NCBI GenBank assembly: GCA_950022655.1
Contig: OX465583.1
Span: forward strand, 70,381,152 to 70,445,151
Length of the DNA: 64,000 nt
Source: Alentia gelatinosa
Taxonomy: Eukaryota; Annelida; Polychaeta; Phyllodocida; Polynoidae
Reading direction: 5' to 3'
Position 1 is the first letter of the stretch. Every line of letters begins with the position of its first letter. Made by a program: the position numbers and the translations under genes. The notes under the pieces were generated by a model, which saw nothing but the letters and a program-made list of their open reading frames with translations, ran no database searches and was not told the DNA's origin. Shown here piece by piece: positions 37,401 through 43,228 of this stretch.

Positions 37401-38405
37401 CTTTATTTGGGATTTGATCCTCAATGGGTGGCGTAACGTATCGCCAGGATATATACGATCTTTCCGAAGGTGGGTTAATTTGAGGAGGCCAGAGCCGGCG
37501 ACCGCTACATTTGATAAGAATATAACAGGAACTACCAAAAGGTGATACAGTCACAATTGTTTATCACCGGTTCATGGACGCCTTGAGCCCAGGACGATTT
37601 GAGCCCTGGACGCCTTGAGCCTTTCAGGTCAATGACGAGGGAGGTGATGAGATGATGCATCCGCAGGTATCCAGTTGGGGCCTGTTGAATAATCAAGGCT
37701 CGTACATGTAGACCCTTTTCGGTGCACTGCTCTCATAAGATCTCACAATCTCTAAGTTACATTCTGTACAAGGTTCTCACTGCGCTCTATGTGAGAAGAA
37801 TTCTTAATGAACTAGGCTTGGAGCCTTGAGATTCCACTGGCACATAGTATTTCCGCTAGGTGGCATCATTGAGATTATAGGAATCTTTGGGTTGCATTGA
37901 TGTACTTATTTAGCATGGAAGGCAGGCCAGTGGATTATCAAGGCTCTAAGCCTAGTTCGTTAAGAATTCTTCTCCATAGAGCGTAGTAAGAGTACAGAAT
38001 ACAACTTAGAGAGTGTGAGATCTTATGAGAGGGGTGCACCGTACCCCAAAGATACCCAGGGACGATGTTGGTCAACTTTATGAAACGCTTATGGATGACC
38101 TTATAGATGGCTAAGACTGTCTTAGCAAACAAACTAATGAAAAAAACAATAAAAAGTTCTAAATATGCGATGACTAATCATGATCATTATTTCTAATTAA
38201 TCTGATTGAATATTAACTAAAACAGCCTTAATTTTACCCCCTTTATGGCACGGTCCTGAAATAGGATTTTACAAAATTTCATTCTTTCTTTTTCCAGGAC
38301 GAAATCATTGATAGAATGGCCGATGTTGGTGCAGTCTTTGCTGGGACCGGAGTGTTAGCAATGGGGTCAGCTACTAATTCCATCTTGGAAAGTACCCCGC
38401 TTTAG
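1292..38405 (+). CDS. stra6-like: STRA6-like retinol transporter, whole spliced gene (21 exons)
   Basis: Multi-pass plasma-membrane protein of the STRA6 family, which in vertebrates moves retinol between retinol-binding protein and the cell. The exon chain 1292-1470, 7736-7830, 11565-11664, 13650-13735, 16767-16927, 19743-19881, 20586-20652, 21560-21697, 23093-23175, 23835-23890, 25122-25183, 25678-25852, 30327-30402, 31226-31301, 32834-32882, 33205-33322, 34061-34162, 34841-35004, 35420-35560, 36316-36470, 38298-38405 has GT-AG introns and compatible phases throughout. From ATG 1303 it gives 772 residues (human STRA6 is 667; the excess is mostly N-terminal). Family matches recalled from the human protein include KRR...DCCWGRP after helix 1, FYPLFACL, NNRRVYHGLSYF, GFSAYMGML, HPVMKGF and the C-terminal RNKWWKLITLVNNPEL helix. 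Sequons in the first 75 residues fit an extracellular N terminus. An acceptor precedes exon 1, so at least one upstream exon exists. Family assignment is firm; the substrate is inferred. Confidence 0.9.
2013..2345. mobile_element. Repeat element, gtaaaccacgagaggtt family
   Basis: Carries caatcgatggttttgt, ggccgtaaaccacgagaggt and tatacgatgg. Similar sequences are at 1756-1829 (partial), 23935-24320 and 54155-54515. Non-coding. Confidence 0.55.
2345..3212. other. Intron 1 stretch, no gene
   Basis: Intronic. The part after about 2980 (gggaaccagcattgggttga) resembles 16068-16125, so it is an old dispersed repeat. The open frames here are short and have no recognisable content. Confidence 0.4.
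3213..4505. mobile_element. Element with cagggacccgttt ends and internal duplication
   Basis: Left end cagggacccgttttaatag at 3213; right ends attctattgaaacgggtccc near 3960 and attctattgaaacgggcccc near 4485. The stretches from about 3453 and from about 3987 are tandem copies of about 530 bases (both with tgtaccatttcagaagtg). Non-autonomous TIR element. Confidence 0.65.
4775..5045. repeat. Dispersed repeat shared with 36950-37250
   Basis: The order cagaccatgccgcctgaggc, agagcacagctccc, ccctctgcctgatgggagaa and gcttgaagagtaacattctg is repeated near 36950-37250 in intron 20 of the same gene. Function unknown. Confidence 0.6.
5464..5530. repeat. Short palindrome with cactctcccagca ends
   Basis: The arms gcactctcccagcagatc and gatctctgctaggagagtgc face each other. 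Related arms occur near 185-215, 15870, 16120-16205 and 28448-28500. Confidence 0.55.
5680..6637. mobile_element. Degenerate gtccaccaaccacgacaagg element
   Basis: Left end gaggggcgtccaccaaccat, right end gtggttggtggacgcccgcc; the interior is full of short gtcgtgg/ccacgac motifs, as in the cleaner copies at 29338-29742 and 40098-40536. Confidence 0.6.
7255..7630. mobile_element. Repeat, tatcctacccctaataaaaaa family
   Basis: Begins attatcctacccctaataaa and ends near ctctcgtttggtttctacta. Other copies: 31640-31980 and 31980-32275 back to back, with fragments at 38940-39080 and 49125-49235. Lies just before exon 2. Confidence 0.6.
7736..7830 (+). CDS. stra6-like: STRA6-like exon 2
   Basis: Acceptor cttgtag at 7735, donor GTAAGT at 7831; enters phase 0 and leaves after two bases of a codon. 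Residues 57-87, DLKDLWDNRASML then a sequon NFT. Soluble N-terminal region with no recognised domain; placed in the gene by phase and by its position between exons 1 and 3. Confidence 0.75.
8310..8455. repeat. Partial copy of the gtaaacgctc repeat
   Basis: Carries gtggacattgccaccacctg and cgatctacagtcgc, as in 10321-10690, where both ends (gtttacactagacgattctg and cgtctaatgtaaacgc) are present. Confidence 0.55.
8548..9023. mobile_element. MITE with aaagacaaatgct ends
   Basis: Ends tttaaagacaaatgct and gcatttgtcttt. Other copies: 15358-15815, 52477-53125 (interrupted) and 57808-58204. The inner part repeats gctaacttctatgggaaggc. Non-coding. Confidence 0.7.
9025..9375. mobile_element. Repeat with ttgaggcattcccc palindromes
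   Basis: Contains gataatgccttgaggcattc twice, then atcacgtgatcaaataat and gacccccgtctttaa. Copies at 20128-20430, 34530-34806 (partial) and 63095-63412 show the same order. Confidence 0.6.
9376..10320. other. Intron 2 stretch, no gene
   Basis: AT-rich DNA with scattered gcgataatcgttaa-type motifs (cgattatcg pairs around 9540-9990) that look like decayed repeat. A poly-T run lies near 10190-10230. No coding signal. Confidence 0.4.
10321..10690. mobile_element. TIR repeat, tttacactagacgattc ends
   Basis: The left arm gtttacactagacgattctg and right arm cgtctaatgtaaacgc are inverted and imperfect; inner gtggacattgccaccacctg is shared with 8310-8455. Confidence 0.6.
10691..11564. other. Intron 2 end, no gene
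   Basis: The sequence from about 10800 to 11340 contains ggtcatatgcaaagtagtttggc, also found in inverse near 41440-41480, so it is repeat-derived. The 133-codon minus frame here has no recognisable protein content. Confidence 0.4.
11565..11664 (+). CDS. stra6-like: STRA6-like exon 3, start of helix 1
   Basis: Acceptor ttttaccag at 11564, donor GTAAGT at 11665; leaves in phase 0. Residues 88-121 end with the first half of a hydrophobic helix (DYLVFIHSLYFLIPS), which continues in exon 4. Confidence 0.8.
11925..12190. mobile_element. Long-arm foldback element, copy A
   Basis: Left arm ctctcataagatctcacact to cttagagccttgagaatcca; right arm tggattctaaaggctctaag to agaattcttctccatagagc. The outer right end is decayed. 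Full copies are at 37726-38045, 43229-43520, 53235-53528 and 59345-59650. Confidence 0.75.
12191..13649. other. Intron 3 remainder, no gene
   Basis: A stretch near 12260-12310 (atctccgccgagacccctag) matches, in inverse, 59800-59850. The rest is AT-rich and non-coding; the frame at 13360-13593 shows nothing recognisable. Confidence 0.4.
13650..13735 (+). CDS. stra6-like: STRA6-like exon 4, end of helix 1
   Basis: Acceptor ctctgcag at 13649, donor GTGAGT at 13736. Too short to stand out as an ORF; found by phase and family motif. It encodes VICLCFLTCVKRRHQMALD then CCWGRP. The basic pair followed by D-C-x-x-G-R-P matches the start of the first cytosolic loop in human STRA6 (RRRQLWPDCVRGRP). 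Confidence 0.85.
14643..15352. mobile_element. TIR element, gggggccgtttcactagtg ends
   Basis: Left agggggccgtttcactagtg, right cctagtgaaacggccccctg; about 710 bases with subterminal gtctcactg-type motifs. The long minus frame inside (14566-15036) runs through the TIR and is not a gene. TIRs of this form suggest a Harbinger-type MITE (inference). Confidence 0.75.
15354..15815. mobile_element. MITE with aaacacaaatgctgg/gcatttgtcttta ends
   Basis: Second copy of the family at 8548-9023, lying directly against the TIR element that ends at 15352. Confidence 0.65.
16767..16927 (+). CDS. stra6-like: STRA6-like exon 5, helix 2
   Basis: Acceptor ttttctctag at 16766, donor GTAAGT at 16928 (leaves phase 1). 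Residues 150-203 start PLNFIDEHGRR, aligned with SPVDFLAGDRPR of human STRA6; the proline corresponds to human P90, a Matthew-Wood syndrome site. A hydrophobic helix (AFCGAFAMMTSFLLDFF) follows, then a tryptophan-rich extracellular stretch. Confidence 0.85.
17363..18620 (-). pseudogene. Broken LINE reverse transcriptase (Jockey/CR1-like)
   Basis: The 311-codon frame ending at 17407 contains PQGSILGPTLYLIYVNDL, YADDT with the catalytic aspartates, and the downstream CDINKLSINSEETKIL and MTYKYLGV blocks of non-LTR reverse transcriptases. Just upstream, AFDTVDH lies in this frame while the preceding FIDRE segment is in another, so a single-base frameshift sits near 18418. No endonuclease or earlier part remains; a 5'-truncated, dead insertion within intron 5 of the STRA6-like gene. 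Confidence 0.9.
18785..19270. mobile_element. TIR element, gcccaatacacatctaccga ends
   Basis: Left end agcccaatacacatctaccg, right end cggtagatgggtactaggct. A second copy is at 58265-58595 and a piece enters at the right edge of the window (63930-64000). Confidence 0.7.
19743..19881 (+). CDS. stra6-like: STRA6-like exon 6, helices 3 and 4
   Basis: Encodes FILLGNVIHLGFLFYPLFAC then LTMRRHIPANILGLISVGLW, aligned with human [21 protein letters not shown]. The donor GTAAGT starts at 19882 (two bases of the Trp codon remain). Two acceptors fit the phase: AG ending 19742 (used here) and AG ending 19760, which has the better pyrimidine tract and would shorten the protein by six residues. Confidence 0.8.
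20128..20430. mobile_element. Repeat with ttgaggcattcc palindromes, second copy
   Basis: Same order as 9025-9375: ggataatgccttgaggcatt, atcacgtgatcaaataatag, cccccgtctttaa. Lies in intron 6. Confidence 0.6.
20586..20652 (+). CDS. stra6-like: STRA6-like exon 7
   Basis: Acceptor tttttcag at 20585, donor GTATGA at 20653. Completes the split Trp codon and encodes IYFHVSELLECPLVPDKLNN. ECPLVP matches ECPQVP of human STRA6. Confidence 0.85.
21278..21412. repeat. Foldback hairpin in intron 7
   Basis: The arms caaaagtcaaagttacttag ... aaaaattactgcccgc and gggcagtaatttttccaagc ... aactttgaacctttgctcac face each other around a short loop near 21345. Confidence 0.7.
21560..21697 (+). CDS. stra6-like: STRA6-like exon 8, helix 5
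   Basis: Acceptor ctttccag at 21559, donor GTATGC at 21698; phase 0 on both sides. Residues 273-318 hold a long hydrophobic helix (LVTTAIVFIGELAVLFAFIM) followed by a basic cytosolic segment (CYKLYQEKSNISSK), in the place of LLGLGFLSLWYPVQLVRSF in human STRA6. Confidence 0.85.
21698..23092 (+). other. Intron 8; contains a long open frame of doubtful meaning
   Basis: A frame open from about 22425 to 23003 (about 190 codons, no early ATG) encodes hydrophobic stretches such as NYLISLLFVGIISLTIVTAA. The STRA6-like chain skips it with matching phases. It may be chance, a cassette exon or a decayed insertion. 21900-22035 carries tgactgaaaaacagggccca, a fragment of the element family at 28007-28866. 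Confidence 0.35.
23093..23175 (+). CDS. stra6-like: STRA6-like exon 9, cytosolic loop
   Basis: Acceptor attttcag at 23092, donor GTACGT at 23176. Charged residues 319-345, including QYIEYLMTAKK, aligned with human SEEYLRNLLCRKK. Confidence 0.8.
23176..23834. other. Intron 9, nothing recognised
   Basis: AT-rich intron without repeats of a family seen elsewhere in the window and without coding signal. Confidence 0.4.
23835..23890 (+). CDS. stra6-like: STRA6-like exon 10
   Basis: Acceptor cttttcag at 23834, donor GTATGA at 23891. A 56-base exon found by phase. It encodes PTTFLGKIKNFFWYKSVS, a basic aromatic stretch of the cytosolic loop before helix 6. Confidence 0.8.
23935..24320. mobile_element. 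Repeat element, gtaaaccacgagaggtt family, second copy
   Basis: Shares cccccattgaaaatgtatgg, gtcagataccataactgtgg, tagtccc and the inverted ctcatggtctacggctgcct arm with 2013-2345 and 54155-54515. Lies in intron 10. Confidence 0.6.
25122..25183 (+). CDS. stra6-like: STRA6-like exon 11, helix 6 start
   Basis: Acceptor atgtttcag at 25121, donor GTGAGT at 25184. Encodes GFRYPPRVISTMVVAFILLL. GFRYP aligns with GFHLP of human STRA6; the proline corresponds to human P293, another Matthew-Wood site. Confidence 0.85.
25678..25852 (+). CDS. stra6-like: STRA6-like exon 12, extracellular loop at the RBP-binding position
   Basis: Acceptor tttacag at 25677; donor GTGAGT at 25853 is also the first base of a 72-bp tandem array, so several downstream donors could be used in frame. 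Residues 386-443 include VPIQ, FEFLLAESE and SSDAKELVRIVRQAPRY. LLA aligns with YLLAGFG, the segment whose tyrosine and two glycines were reported as essential for RBP binding in mammalian STRA6; here Tyr is Phe and both glycines are Glu. Confidence 0.85.
25853..27097. repeat. 72-bp minisatellite starting at the exon 12 donor
   Basis: Seventeen complete units plus about 21 bases of an eighteenth, with unit starts every 72 bases from 25853. Each unit begins with GTGAGTC (the exon 12 donor) and continues with a run resembling tacaaggcaggcgggtacat. Only the unit at 27005 has lost its GT. Read on from exon 12, units 1-14 are open (24 residues each, with YISIITIFL); TAA at 26890 closes unit 15. 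Confidence 0.97.
27098..28006. other. Intron 12 after the minisatellite, no gene
   Basis: Contains a loose direct repeat of ccacaatatggccacataac / ccacaatatggccaaatatc with aactgcatattaaaagattt near 27100, 27280 and 27400. No coding signal. Confidence 0.45.
28007..28866. mobile_element. TIR element, gggccctgtttttt ends
   Basis: Left gggccctgttttttagtcac, right gtgactaaaaaacagggccc; about 860 bases. A second, larger copy at 29168-30231 is interrupted by another element. Non-coding. Confidence 0.75.
29168..30231. mobile_element. TIR element, ggccctgtttttcagtcac ends, interrupted
   Basis: Left ggccctgtttttcagtcaca, right gtgactgaaaaacagggccc. A complete element of another family lies inside it at 29338-29742. 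Confidence 0.7.
29338..29742. mobile_element. Nested TTA-flanked element, gggggtgcgtccaccaacca ends
   Basis: Starts TTA|gggggtgcgtccaccaacc and ends ggttggtggacgcaccccc|TTA. The interior repeats gtcgtgg/ccacgac. A 3-bp TTA target duplication suits PIF/Harbinger-type MITEs (family inference). Confidence 0.75.
30327..30402 (+). CDS. stra6-like: STRA6-like exon 13, helix 7
   Basis: Acceptor ctttttag at 30326, donor GTGGGT at 30403. Completes the codon left by exon 12 and encodes CFIFSNVVSAVIHFGSMIHM then AITYR, aligned with human [20 protein letters not shown]. Confidence 0.85.
30474..31110. mobile_element. Two tRNA-like SINE heads facing each other
   Basis: At 30474-30545 (+) tagcttagtggttggagcac followed by acttgtaaccccaaggttg resembles a tRNA-Thr A box and anticodon loop with a weak B box. 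At 31095-31021 (-) ggtggctaaatggtaggggt and gattcaaaccccggtcggg resemble A and B boxes. gatgttaaaccaaatggg nearby is like a SINE tail. Neither folds into a sound tRNA. Poly-C and poly-G runs lie between. Confidence 0.5.
31226..31301 (+). CDS. stra6-like: STRA6-like exon 14, cytosolic loop
   Basis: Acceptor gttttcag at 31225, donor GTAATC at 31302. Encodes NHVRLVMKGDHSWHHTYTSK then PPNVL; a soluble loop in the position of the human HRTNLRALHRG segment. Confidence 0.8.
31640..32275. mobile_element. Two back-to-back tatcctacccctaataaaaaa elements
   Basis: 31640-31980 and 31980-32275 each begin tatcctacccctaataaaaa; both carry accgaactcgagttag-type and ctgaccagagt-type inner motifs and end near tttctactaatt. 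Confidence 0.65.
32363..32682. mobile_element. TIR element, gggacctgtttcactagttt ends
   Basis: Left gggacctgtttcactagttt, right aatagtgaaacaggtccctg. A second copy lies inverted at 41536-41851; both share tctgtcttttcct-type inner sequence and acaccatctagacgccatct. About 320 bases. Confidence 0.8.
32834..32882 (+). CDS. stra6-like: STRA6-like exon 15, helix 8 start
   Basis: Acceptor tttgcag at 32833, donor GTAAGT at 32883. A 49-base exon encoding VAGLRYSGYQIAYILW; YSGYQIAYI aligns with FSAYQTAFI of human STRA6. Confidence 0.85.
33205..33322 (+). CDS. stra6-like: STRA6-like exon 16
   Basis: Acceptor cttacag at 33204, donor GTAAGT at 33323. Encodes the long hydrophobic stretch GYIIMFILLLIVSNAFTIIF then IIPLSFGERPWLLDS, aligned with human GTTALAFLVLMPVLHGR and the following loop. 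Confidence 0.85.
33380..33680. mobile_element. Repeat shared with 40870-41190
   Basis: Contains acggcccgctcctacccatg, gtacgacacctaggtga and gtaggtac-like parts that recur in inverse near 41100-41190, and gcatttatcatcaattttac facing arms. Confidence 0.5.
34061..34162 (+). CDS. stra6-like: STRA6-like exon 17
   Basis: Acceptor tctttcag at 34060, donor GTAAGT at 34163. Encodes TTAVATLLINYSQLFICKFL then FLQENGKYLALNN, aligned with human [21 protein letters not shown]. Confidence 0.85.
34530..34806. mobile_element. Partial atcacatgatcatataatag repeat
   Basis: Two tandem stretches carry tagaatatgggtttagacaa and atcggcccatcccct; related to 9025-9375 and 20128-20430 but without the left palindromes. 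Ends just before exon 18. Confidence 0.5.
34841..35004 (+). CDS. stra6-like: STRA6-like exon 18, last helices
   Basis: Acceptor gttgacag at 34840, donor GTATGC at 35005. Encodes RRVYHGLSYFIFFFNIVVGA then FSILRRSLLSMIFGT, CRLDRCLLMRGFEVFDS. It matches human [20 protein letters not shown] and DLSLLPPRAATLD; one of the two best family signatures in the gene. Confidence 0.9.
35420..35560 (+). CDS. stra6-like: STRA6-like exon 19
   Basis: Acceptor cacacacag at 35419 follows a poor pyrimidine tract; the donor GTCTGT at 35561 is weak. Encodes GFSAYMGMLQVDATHNHPVM, aligned with [20 protein letters not shown] of human STRA6, then a charged cytosolic segment ending in NGDIEEG. Confidence 0.9.
35905..35975 (+). 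mobile_element. tRNA-like SINE fragment
   Basis: ccgaatggaccaagctggct and gatcccccttggttacgatc could be A and B boxes of a SINE head; pairing is poor. Lies in intron 19. Confidence 0.3.
36316..36470 (+). CDS. stra6-like: STRA6-like exon 20, C-terminal amphipathic helix
   Basis: Acceptor gttttcag at 36315, donor GTAAGT at 36471. Basic helix KRIRNKWWKLITLVNNPELV aligns with human [20 protein letters not shown], the C-terminal region bound by calmodulin in the family. T710 and R721 match human T644 and R655, both Matthew-Wood sites. Human Y643 (STAT5 docking) is Ile709 here. Confidence 0.9.
36471..37725. other. Intron 20 first part, no gene
   Basis: Holds the dispersed repeat 36950-37250 shared with intron 1 (4775-5045). 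The frames at 37213-37554 have no recognisable content. Confidence 0.45.
37726..38045. mobile_element. Long-arm foldback element, copy B
   Basis: Arms of about 110 bases from ctctcataagatctcacaat to ggagccttgagattccactg and their inverse from gccagtggattatcaaggct to gatcttatgagaggggtgca. A decayed exon-like look comes only from the palindrome. Confidence 0.85.
38298..38405 (+). CDS. stra6-like: STRA6-like exon 21 and stop codon
   Basis: Acceptor tttttccag at 38297; phase 0. Encodes DEIIDRMADVGAVFAGTGVL then AMGSATNSILESTPL and stops with TAG at 38403-38405. ATTAAA at 38882 and AATAAA near 42181 are possible but unproven polyadenylation signals. Confidence 0.85.
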   Translation, partial: DEIIDRMADVGAVFAGTGVLAMGSATNSILESTPL

Positions 38406-39359
38406 ACCTCACGGCCAGGCAAGACAAGATGGTTTGTCGCTGAACGGCATACCTGATGTGATCGTTGCCCATCTTGAGTGTTTATTGATAACATATATTT
38501 TTATGTTGTCATGTATTTTTGTACAACATTTAGTCAAACTGGGGATAGTTTTTAGCAACTTTTCTATTCCTTTTAAAAAAAACCATCCAGTTCATTGGCA
38601 CTTCTCAAACGGCCATGGAATATATTTTCAATACAACAGAAAAATATCTCTGTACAACATAATAAGAAATTTCATAGCTGCTTGTCATTTTTGGAGGAAA
38701 AGAAAAAGATATACATAGAATACCGGACAGTTTAAACATTGGTGAAAAGAGAAAATCCTTTCGTAATGCAGAATCTAAACCAAACTCACAAGAGGTTGGT
38801 CCAGATAGGTTTACAGTGAGGAGTTAACTTAGTTTTTAGCAACTTCACACATTTAAGGCGATACTGGATAGTACCTTCACAATTAAAACCCTTGTCAATT
38901 TCCCGAAATGTTGATATAATGATCTCTAAGTGTAGCAATTAGTAGAAACTGAACCAGAGTTAGACTTGACAATGTTTATGCCACGATGGGCAGGTCGTGT
39001 ATTACTACACGAGGCGTAGCCGAGTGTAGTGAGGAGCAGACCTGACCAGAGTGGCATAGACACTGACAAGTCAAATAGTTTTAAAGAGTTTTATTTGCCA
39101 AAGGAAAATCCATGTCATTTCCCTTAAACTTTCTCAGATTACTTTATATTTATAGTACTACAAATTTGAAATTAAAAACTATAAGTTGCCACACTAATTT
39201 TTGAGAAAAGTCAACGAGACCATATTTTTCAATCCATTTCCTATATGAATTAACAAAACGAAAATTGGCCCATAATATCTATCGGGTTTGTTTAACTGGA
39301 CAAATTATGATATTTGAATCATTTGGCATTAGAATCACAACAAAACTATTTAGACTAAA

Positions 39360-40097
39360 GGGGGGTGTCCACAGACACAAGCGTTACGACACAAAATCGA
39401 ACGTTTTGGCTTATTGTTGTAGCAATGGACACATCGGTCGGACACAGCTTCCGACACACTCCGACACACTCCGACATGGCTACGACACAGCGAACTTGTC
39501 GTAGCTGTGTCGTAGCCCTTCCGACAAAATTAAACATCTTTAATAAGTCGTAGAGGTCGGCTTGTGTTGTAGTGTGTCGGGAGCATTCCTACTTTGTAAA
39601 AGCTATGAACCGCCCCCCCCCCCCCCCACACACATGCGCCTTTATAAACTGATAAGTACTGATACACATGGTATTTGATACTAGATCCTTATTGACTACT
39701 GTAACTATGACTATTACACATAAATAGACTATAATAATGTATTCTATGCTGTAATAAGGGTTTGTGATACACGATTATTGATATTCGTTTGTATTTCTGA
39801 TACAATTGATAAAAAACCCACCAATTCACTCAGTTTTTTTTGGAGAAAATTGAAGAAAATCATATTTCCTATATACCTTCTATATTGATAAAGACCTCCA
39901 AGTGAGCTGGTTGTGTCAGAGTGTGTCAGTACCGTAGCAACCTTTCTTTTCCCGCCAAACCGTTACGACACACTCCGACAATGCCTTACGACACACTCCG
40001 ACACACTCCGACAGAGCCCTTCCGACAGGGATTTTCCTTGTTGTAGTGTGTCGTAAGCCTTGTTGGTGTGTGTCGGAAGCAGTGGATACCACCCTTA
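39360..40097. mobile_element. TIR element, ggggggtgtccac ends
   Basis: Left aaaggggggtgtccacagac, right gcagtggataccaccctta. Subterminal cgacacactccgacac repeats. Directly abuts the next element. Confidence 0.65.
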
Positions 40098-40536
40098 GGG
40101 GGTGTTTCCACCAACCACGACAGGGCTGCGACACGCGCCGCCAAGAAAGTTCCAATCGCAGCCTTGTCGCAGCCTTGTCGTGAGAAGGGGGCCTGTCGTG
40201 ACCCTTGTCGCAGCCTGTCGGGAAGTGCACGCTCCACCTAAATATTATTATCGTAGACCTCTGCAACAACCTCCCGACACGCCACGACACGCCACGACAC
40301 GCCACCAAAATCGAACATGTTCGATTTTGTCGTAACCTTGTCGGAAGGCCCCCGACAGGCCCCCGACAAGCTTCATGTCGCAGCCTGTCGTGGCCTTGTC
40401 GTAGCCTCTTGTCGGGAACTGTGGTCCACCAACCACGACAAGGCTACGACAAGGCTTCTAATCGTAGAGCTGTAGTGGACCCTGTCGGAAAGCCGTTGTC
40501 GCAGCCTTGTCGTGGTTGGTGGACGCACCCCCTTAA
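40098..40536. mobile_element. TTA-flanked gtccaccaaccacgacaagg element
   Basis: Starts TTA|gggggtgtttccaccaacc and ends gttggtggacgcaccccc|TTA; inner part nearly identical to 29500-29742, so the two moved or converted recently. Confidence 0.75.
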
Positions 40537-40877
40537 CAAGTATCAATATTCAAAAATGGGGTGGGACCATTGTGAAATGTAGGATATGCATTTAGTCTTT
40601 TGGCTTCGAAGAAGGTTGGATATTGTTTGTACATCTATTTAAATGATCCACCTGATACAAACTCTCCATATGAAGACAAAATATTTTAAGATATTAGGAG
40701 TCGTGTGCTCCGAGGAGTTAACATGTAGTAATAGCCGAGCGCATGCGAGGATATTGTATAGCGACAACCCCGAGGAGCATACAACTATTTTTACCTGAAA
40801 CCAATCCTTATTGTATTTGTCATCCATCTTCATCCGACCAGTGGTATGCCGAATTTAGTTCATCTTAGTGTACTATA

Positions 40878-41024
40878 GAGAAACAGGCTTACTGTCTCCG
40901 TACGGATAAAATACGCGGTAAAATCGGCGATCAGATGAACCGATGCCGGAGGCAGAGGTTCATCTGATCGCCGATTTTACCAAGTATCTTATCCATACGG
41001 AGACAGTCAGCCTGTTTCTCTATC
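40878..41024. repeat. Long hairpin, about 60-bp arms
   Basis: aaacaggcttactgtctccg ... taaaatcggcgatcagatga faces tcatctgatcgccgatttta ... cggagacagtcagcctgttt with a loop of about 15 bases (gatgccggaggcaga). Confidence 0.85.
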
Positions 41025-41535
41025 ATTATATACCTTAAAATATCCAATTTTTAACTTTGCTACTTGGGGAATATTTGGATTTTGCCGCCGTACATGCCCC
41101 GTACGCCACATACATACCCCGTACGTCACCTAGGTGTCGTACGGGTATAAATACGACATGGGTAGGAGCGGGCAGTATGTGTAGGATATACTACCACAGG
41201 TATATAATAATCTTTTTTCTTGCACATGTGCGCAGTTTTTTGGTGGCCGGGAGCATACAACATATCCATATTCACCGGATGATAAAGTACAAGGGAGATT
41301 TATATGCCACGGGTGTTATATCCAATTAAAAACACGTGACGGGGTAAGGTTCCAACTAAACGTTACTCAATGCATATAATTGTTTATATGGCGGTAATTG
41401 CTTACCGCTGCAGATATCACGAAGCGAATTTTTTTCTCCGCAAGTGCCAAACTATTTTGTATATGACCATATATGGCAAACCTTGTTTCTGTGTATAAGC
41501 GGCGCGTACAAGGAGAATATCCGGAATCATCACCT

Positions 41536-41851
41536 GGGACCTGTTTCCCTAGTCTCGCAATATGTCTATATGGTGTCTAGATGGTGTGTCCAGTTTCATA
41601 AGAATTAGACATTAGACTTGATTTTTGCCCATTCTTGCTTGCACTGTTGGTGCCGCTTTTCATGTCTGTCTAACACTTTTGTCACGAAACTAGTGAAACA
41701 TGTCCATGACGTATAGATTTGTCTAATTCTTATGTTTGGGGTCTGTCTTTTCCTAACGGCAGCTACTTGTGTTGTCACGAAACTAGACAACCCCAATGTT
41801 TGTATGGTGTAACAGACATGTCACGAAACTAGTGAAACAGGTCCCTGGTGG
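41536..41851. mobile_element. TIR element, gggacctgtttc ends, second copy
   Basis: Inverted relative to 32363-32682: left gggacctgtttccctagtct, right ctagtgaaacaggtccctgg. Confidence 0.8.
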
Positions 41852-43228
41852 GAGAATTGGTCGACATTTACCCAATAGCTTATAATGCCTACAAATCACT
41901 AACGAGAATAAGGAAAAAAGTCCCTAAAGAAAATCCGCAGCTATTCTGTCTTCCCTTTTACAAATTATATTTGGAATGGTGAATGATAGATACAATATTT
42001 CCCTGACTTTGATCTACGTAATCTCTGTGTAGTTGATCACGATGCGTAGTAATATCCAAGCAAATACGAGGATATTGCATAGATCAAGATCATGGTAATA
42101 TTGTGAATAACTAGGCATAATAGTATTAATAGCTCAACTTGGTTGTGTGGTTTACAATTAAAGCTGTCTTGTCCAATATTAATAAATGTTATCTATACTT
42201 TGTAATATACTTGATACGTAAGTGAAATAAAACGACTTGTCACAGGTTTGTTGTATATTTTTGTATTTATTTTCTATAATTGAAACGACTTGTCAGTGGT
42301 GAAACCTATGATTGTACTGATATATATTCGAAAGCTGGATTGTAACGATAGCTGGCTTGTATCTGCTAAAATACAAAAATTGTGACGAACTTTCGACCCG
42401 TTGCAACGCGGGAGGGCCCGAGCACCGCTACGCCATCTGACGTCACATTCTGCCAAGAGCTTTGTGACCACCCGCCTACCCTAAAAATATATCAGAAGGG
42501 CTTCTTTTATCTCACCTACCAGAACTGTTCACATCCGTTCATAGGTGTTCACCAATGACGGTCCGACCAAATAAATTCTCTTAGTTTTTCAGCCACCCTC
42601 TCGTTGAGTTAATCATTAATCTGTTATTATGCCCCCCTCCTGTTGATAACAAACCCCACATCCTCCTCTTAAAAGTTTTTTTATTATTTTTTAAGTATCT
42701 CAAAGTAACCCTGAGTTTTTCAGACATTTATAAGTTATGTACAAAGGTGAGTAAGAAAGCCAGTGACTCATTTGTGCTGAACTTGAGCCAGCTGAAATAA
42801 ACGATTTAGATTATAACAGAAACGAGAACAAAACACCAGGTTTCACATATTTCAAACTCGACATACAAAAATTATCATTTTGTCCCAAGTTCCGTGTCTA
42901 TTGGTCATTGTGATTGATAAAGAGATTAAAAAAAATCAGTTCGTTGTTATGATACCACAAACTGAGAAAAACCCAATTCTAAACATTTTGTAGTTCTAAC
43001 ATTTTAGATGATAAAATTGGTGTATACATATGCCCTTATTTAGGGCTAAACGATGCATTAACTTCATTTTGGTTTAATCTATCGCAAAGCAGTGAAGGTT
43101 GTGTGGATAGATAAACATGTACAACTGGATTATAACCTGTTTCATGTGTATCACATGTTTCACACTTGACAAATATATTGTCACTTGTCTCACACATTCT
43201 GTGTCTATTACTCATTGTGATTAAGTGG

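Noticed and set aside
39916..40582. Several overlapping frames of 80-130 codons
   Set aside because: They run through low-complexity cgacaagg and cgacacac repeats of two MITEs on both strands.
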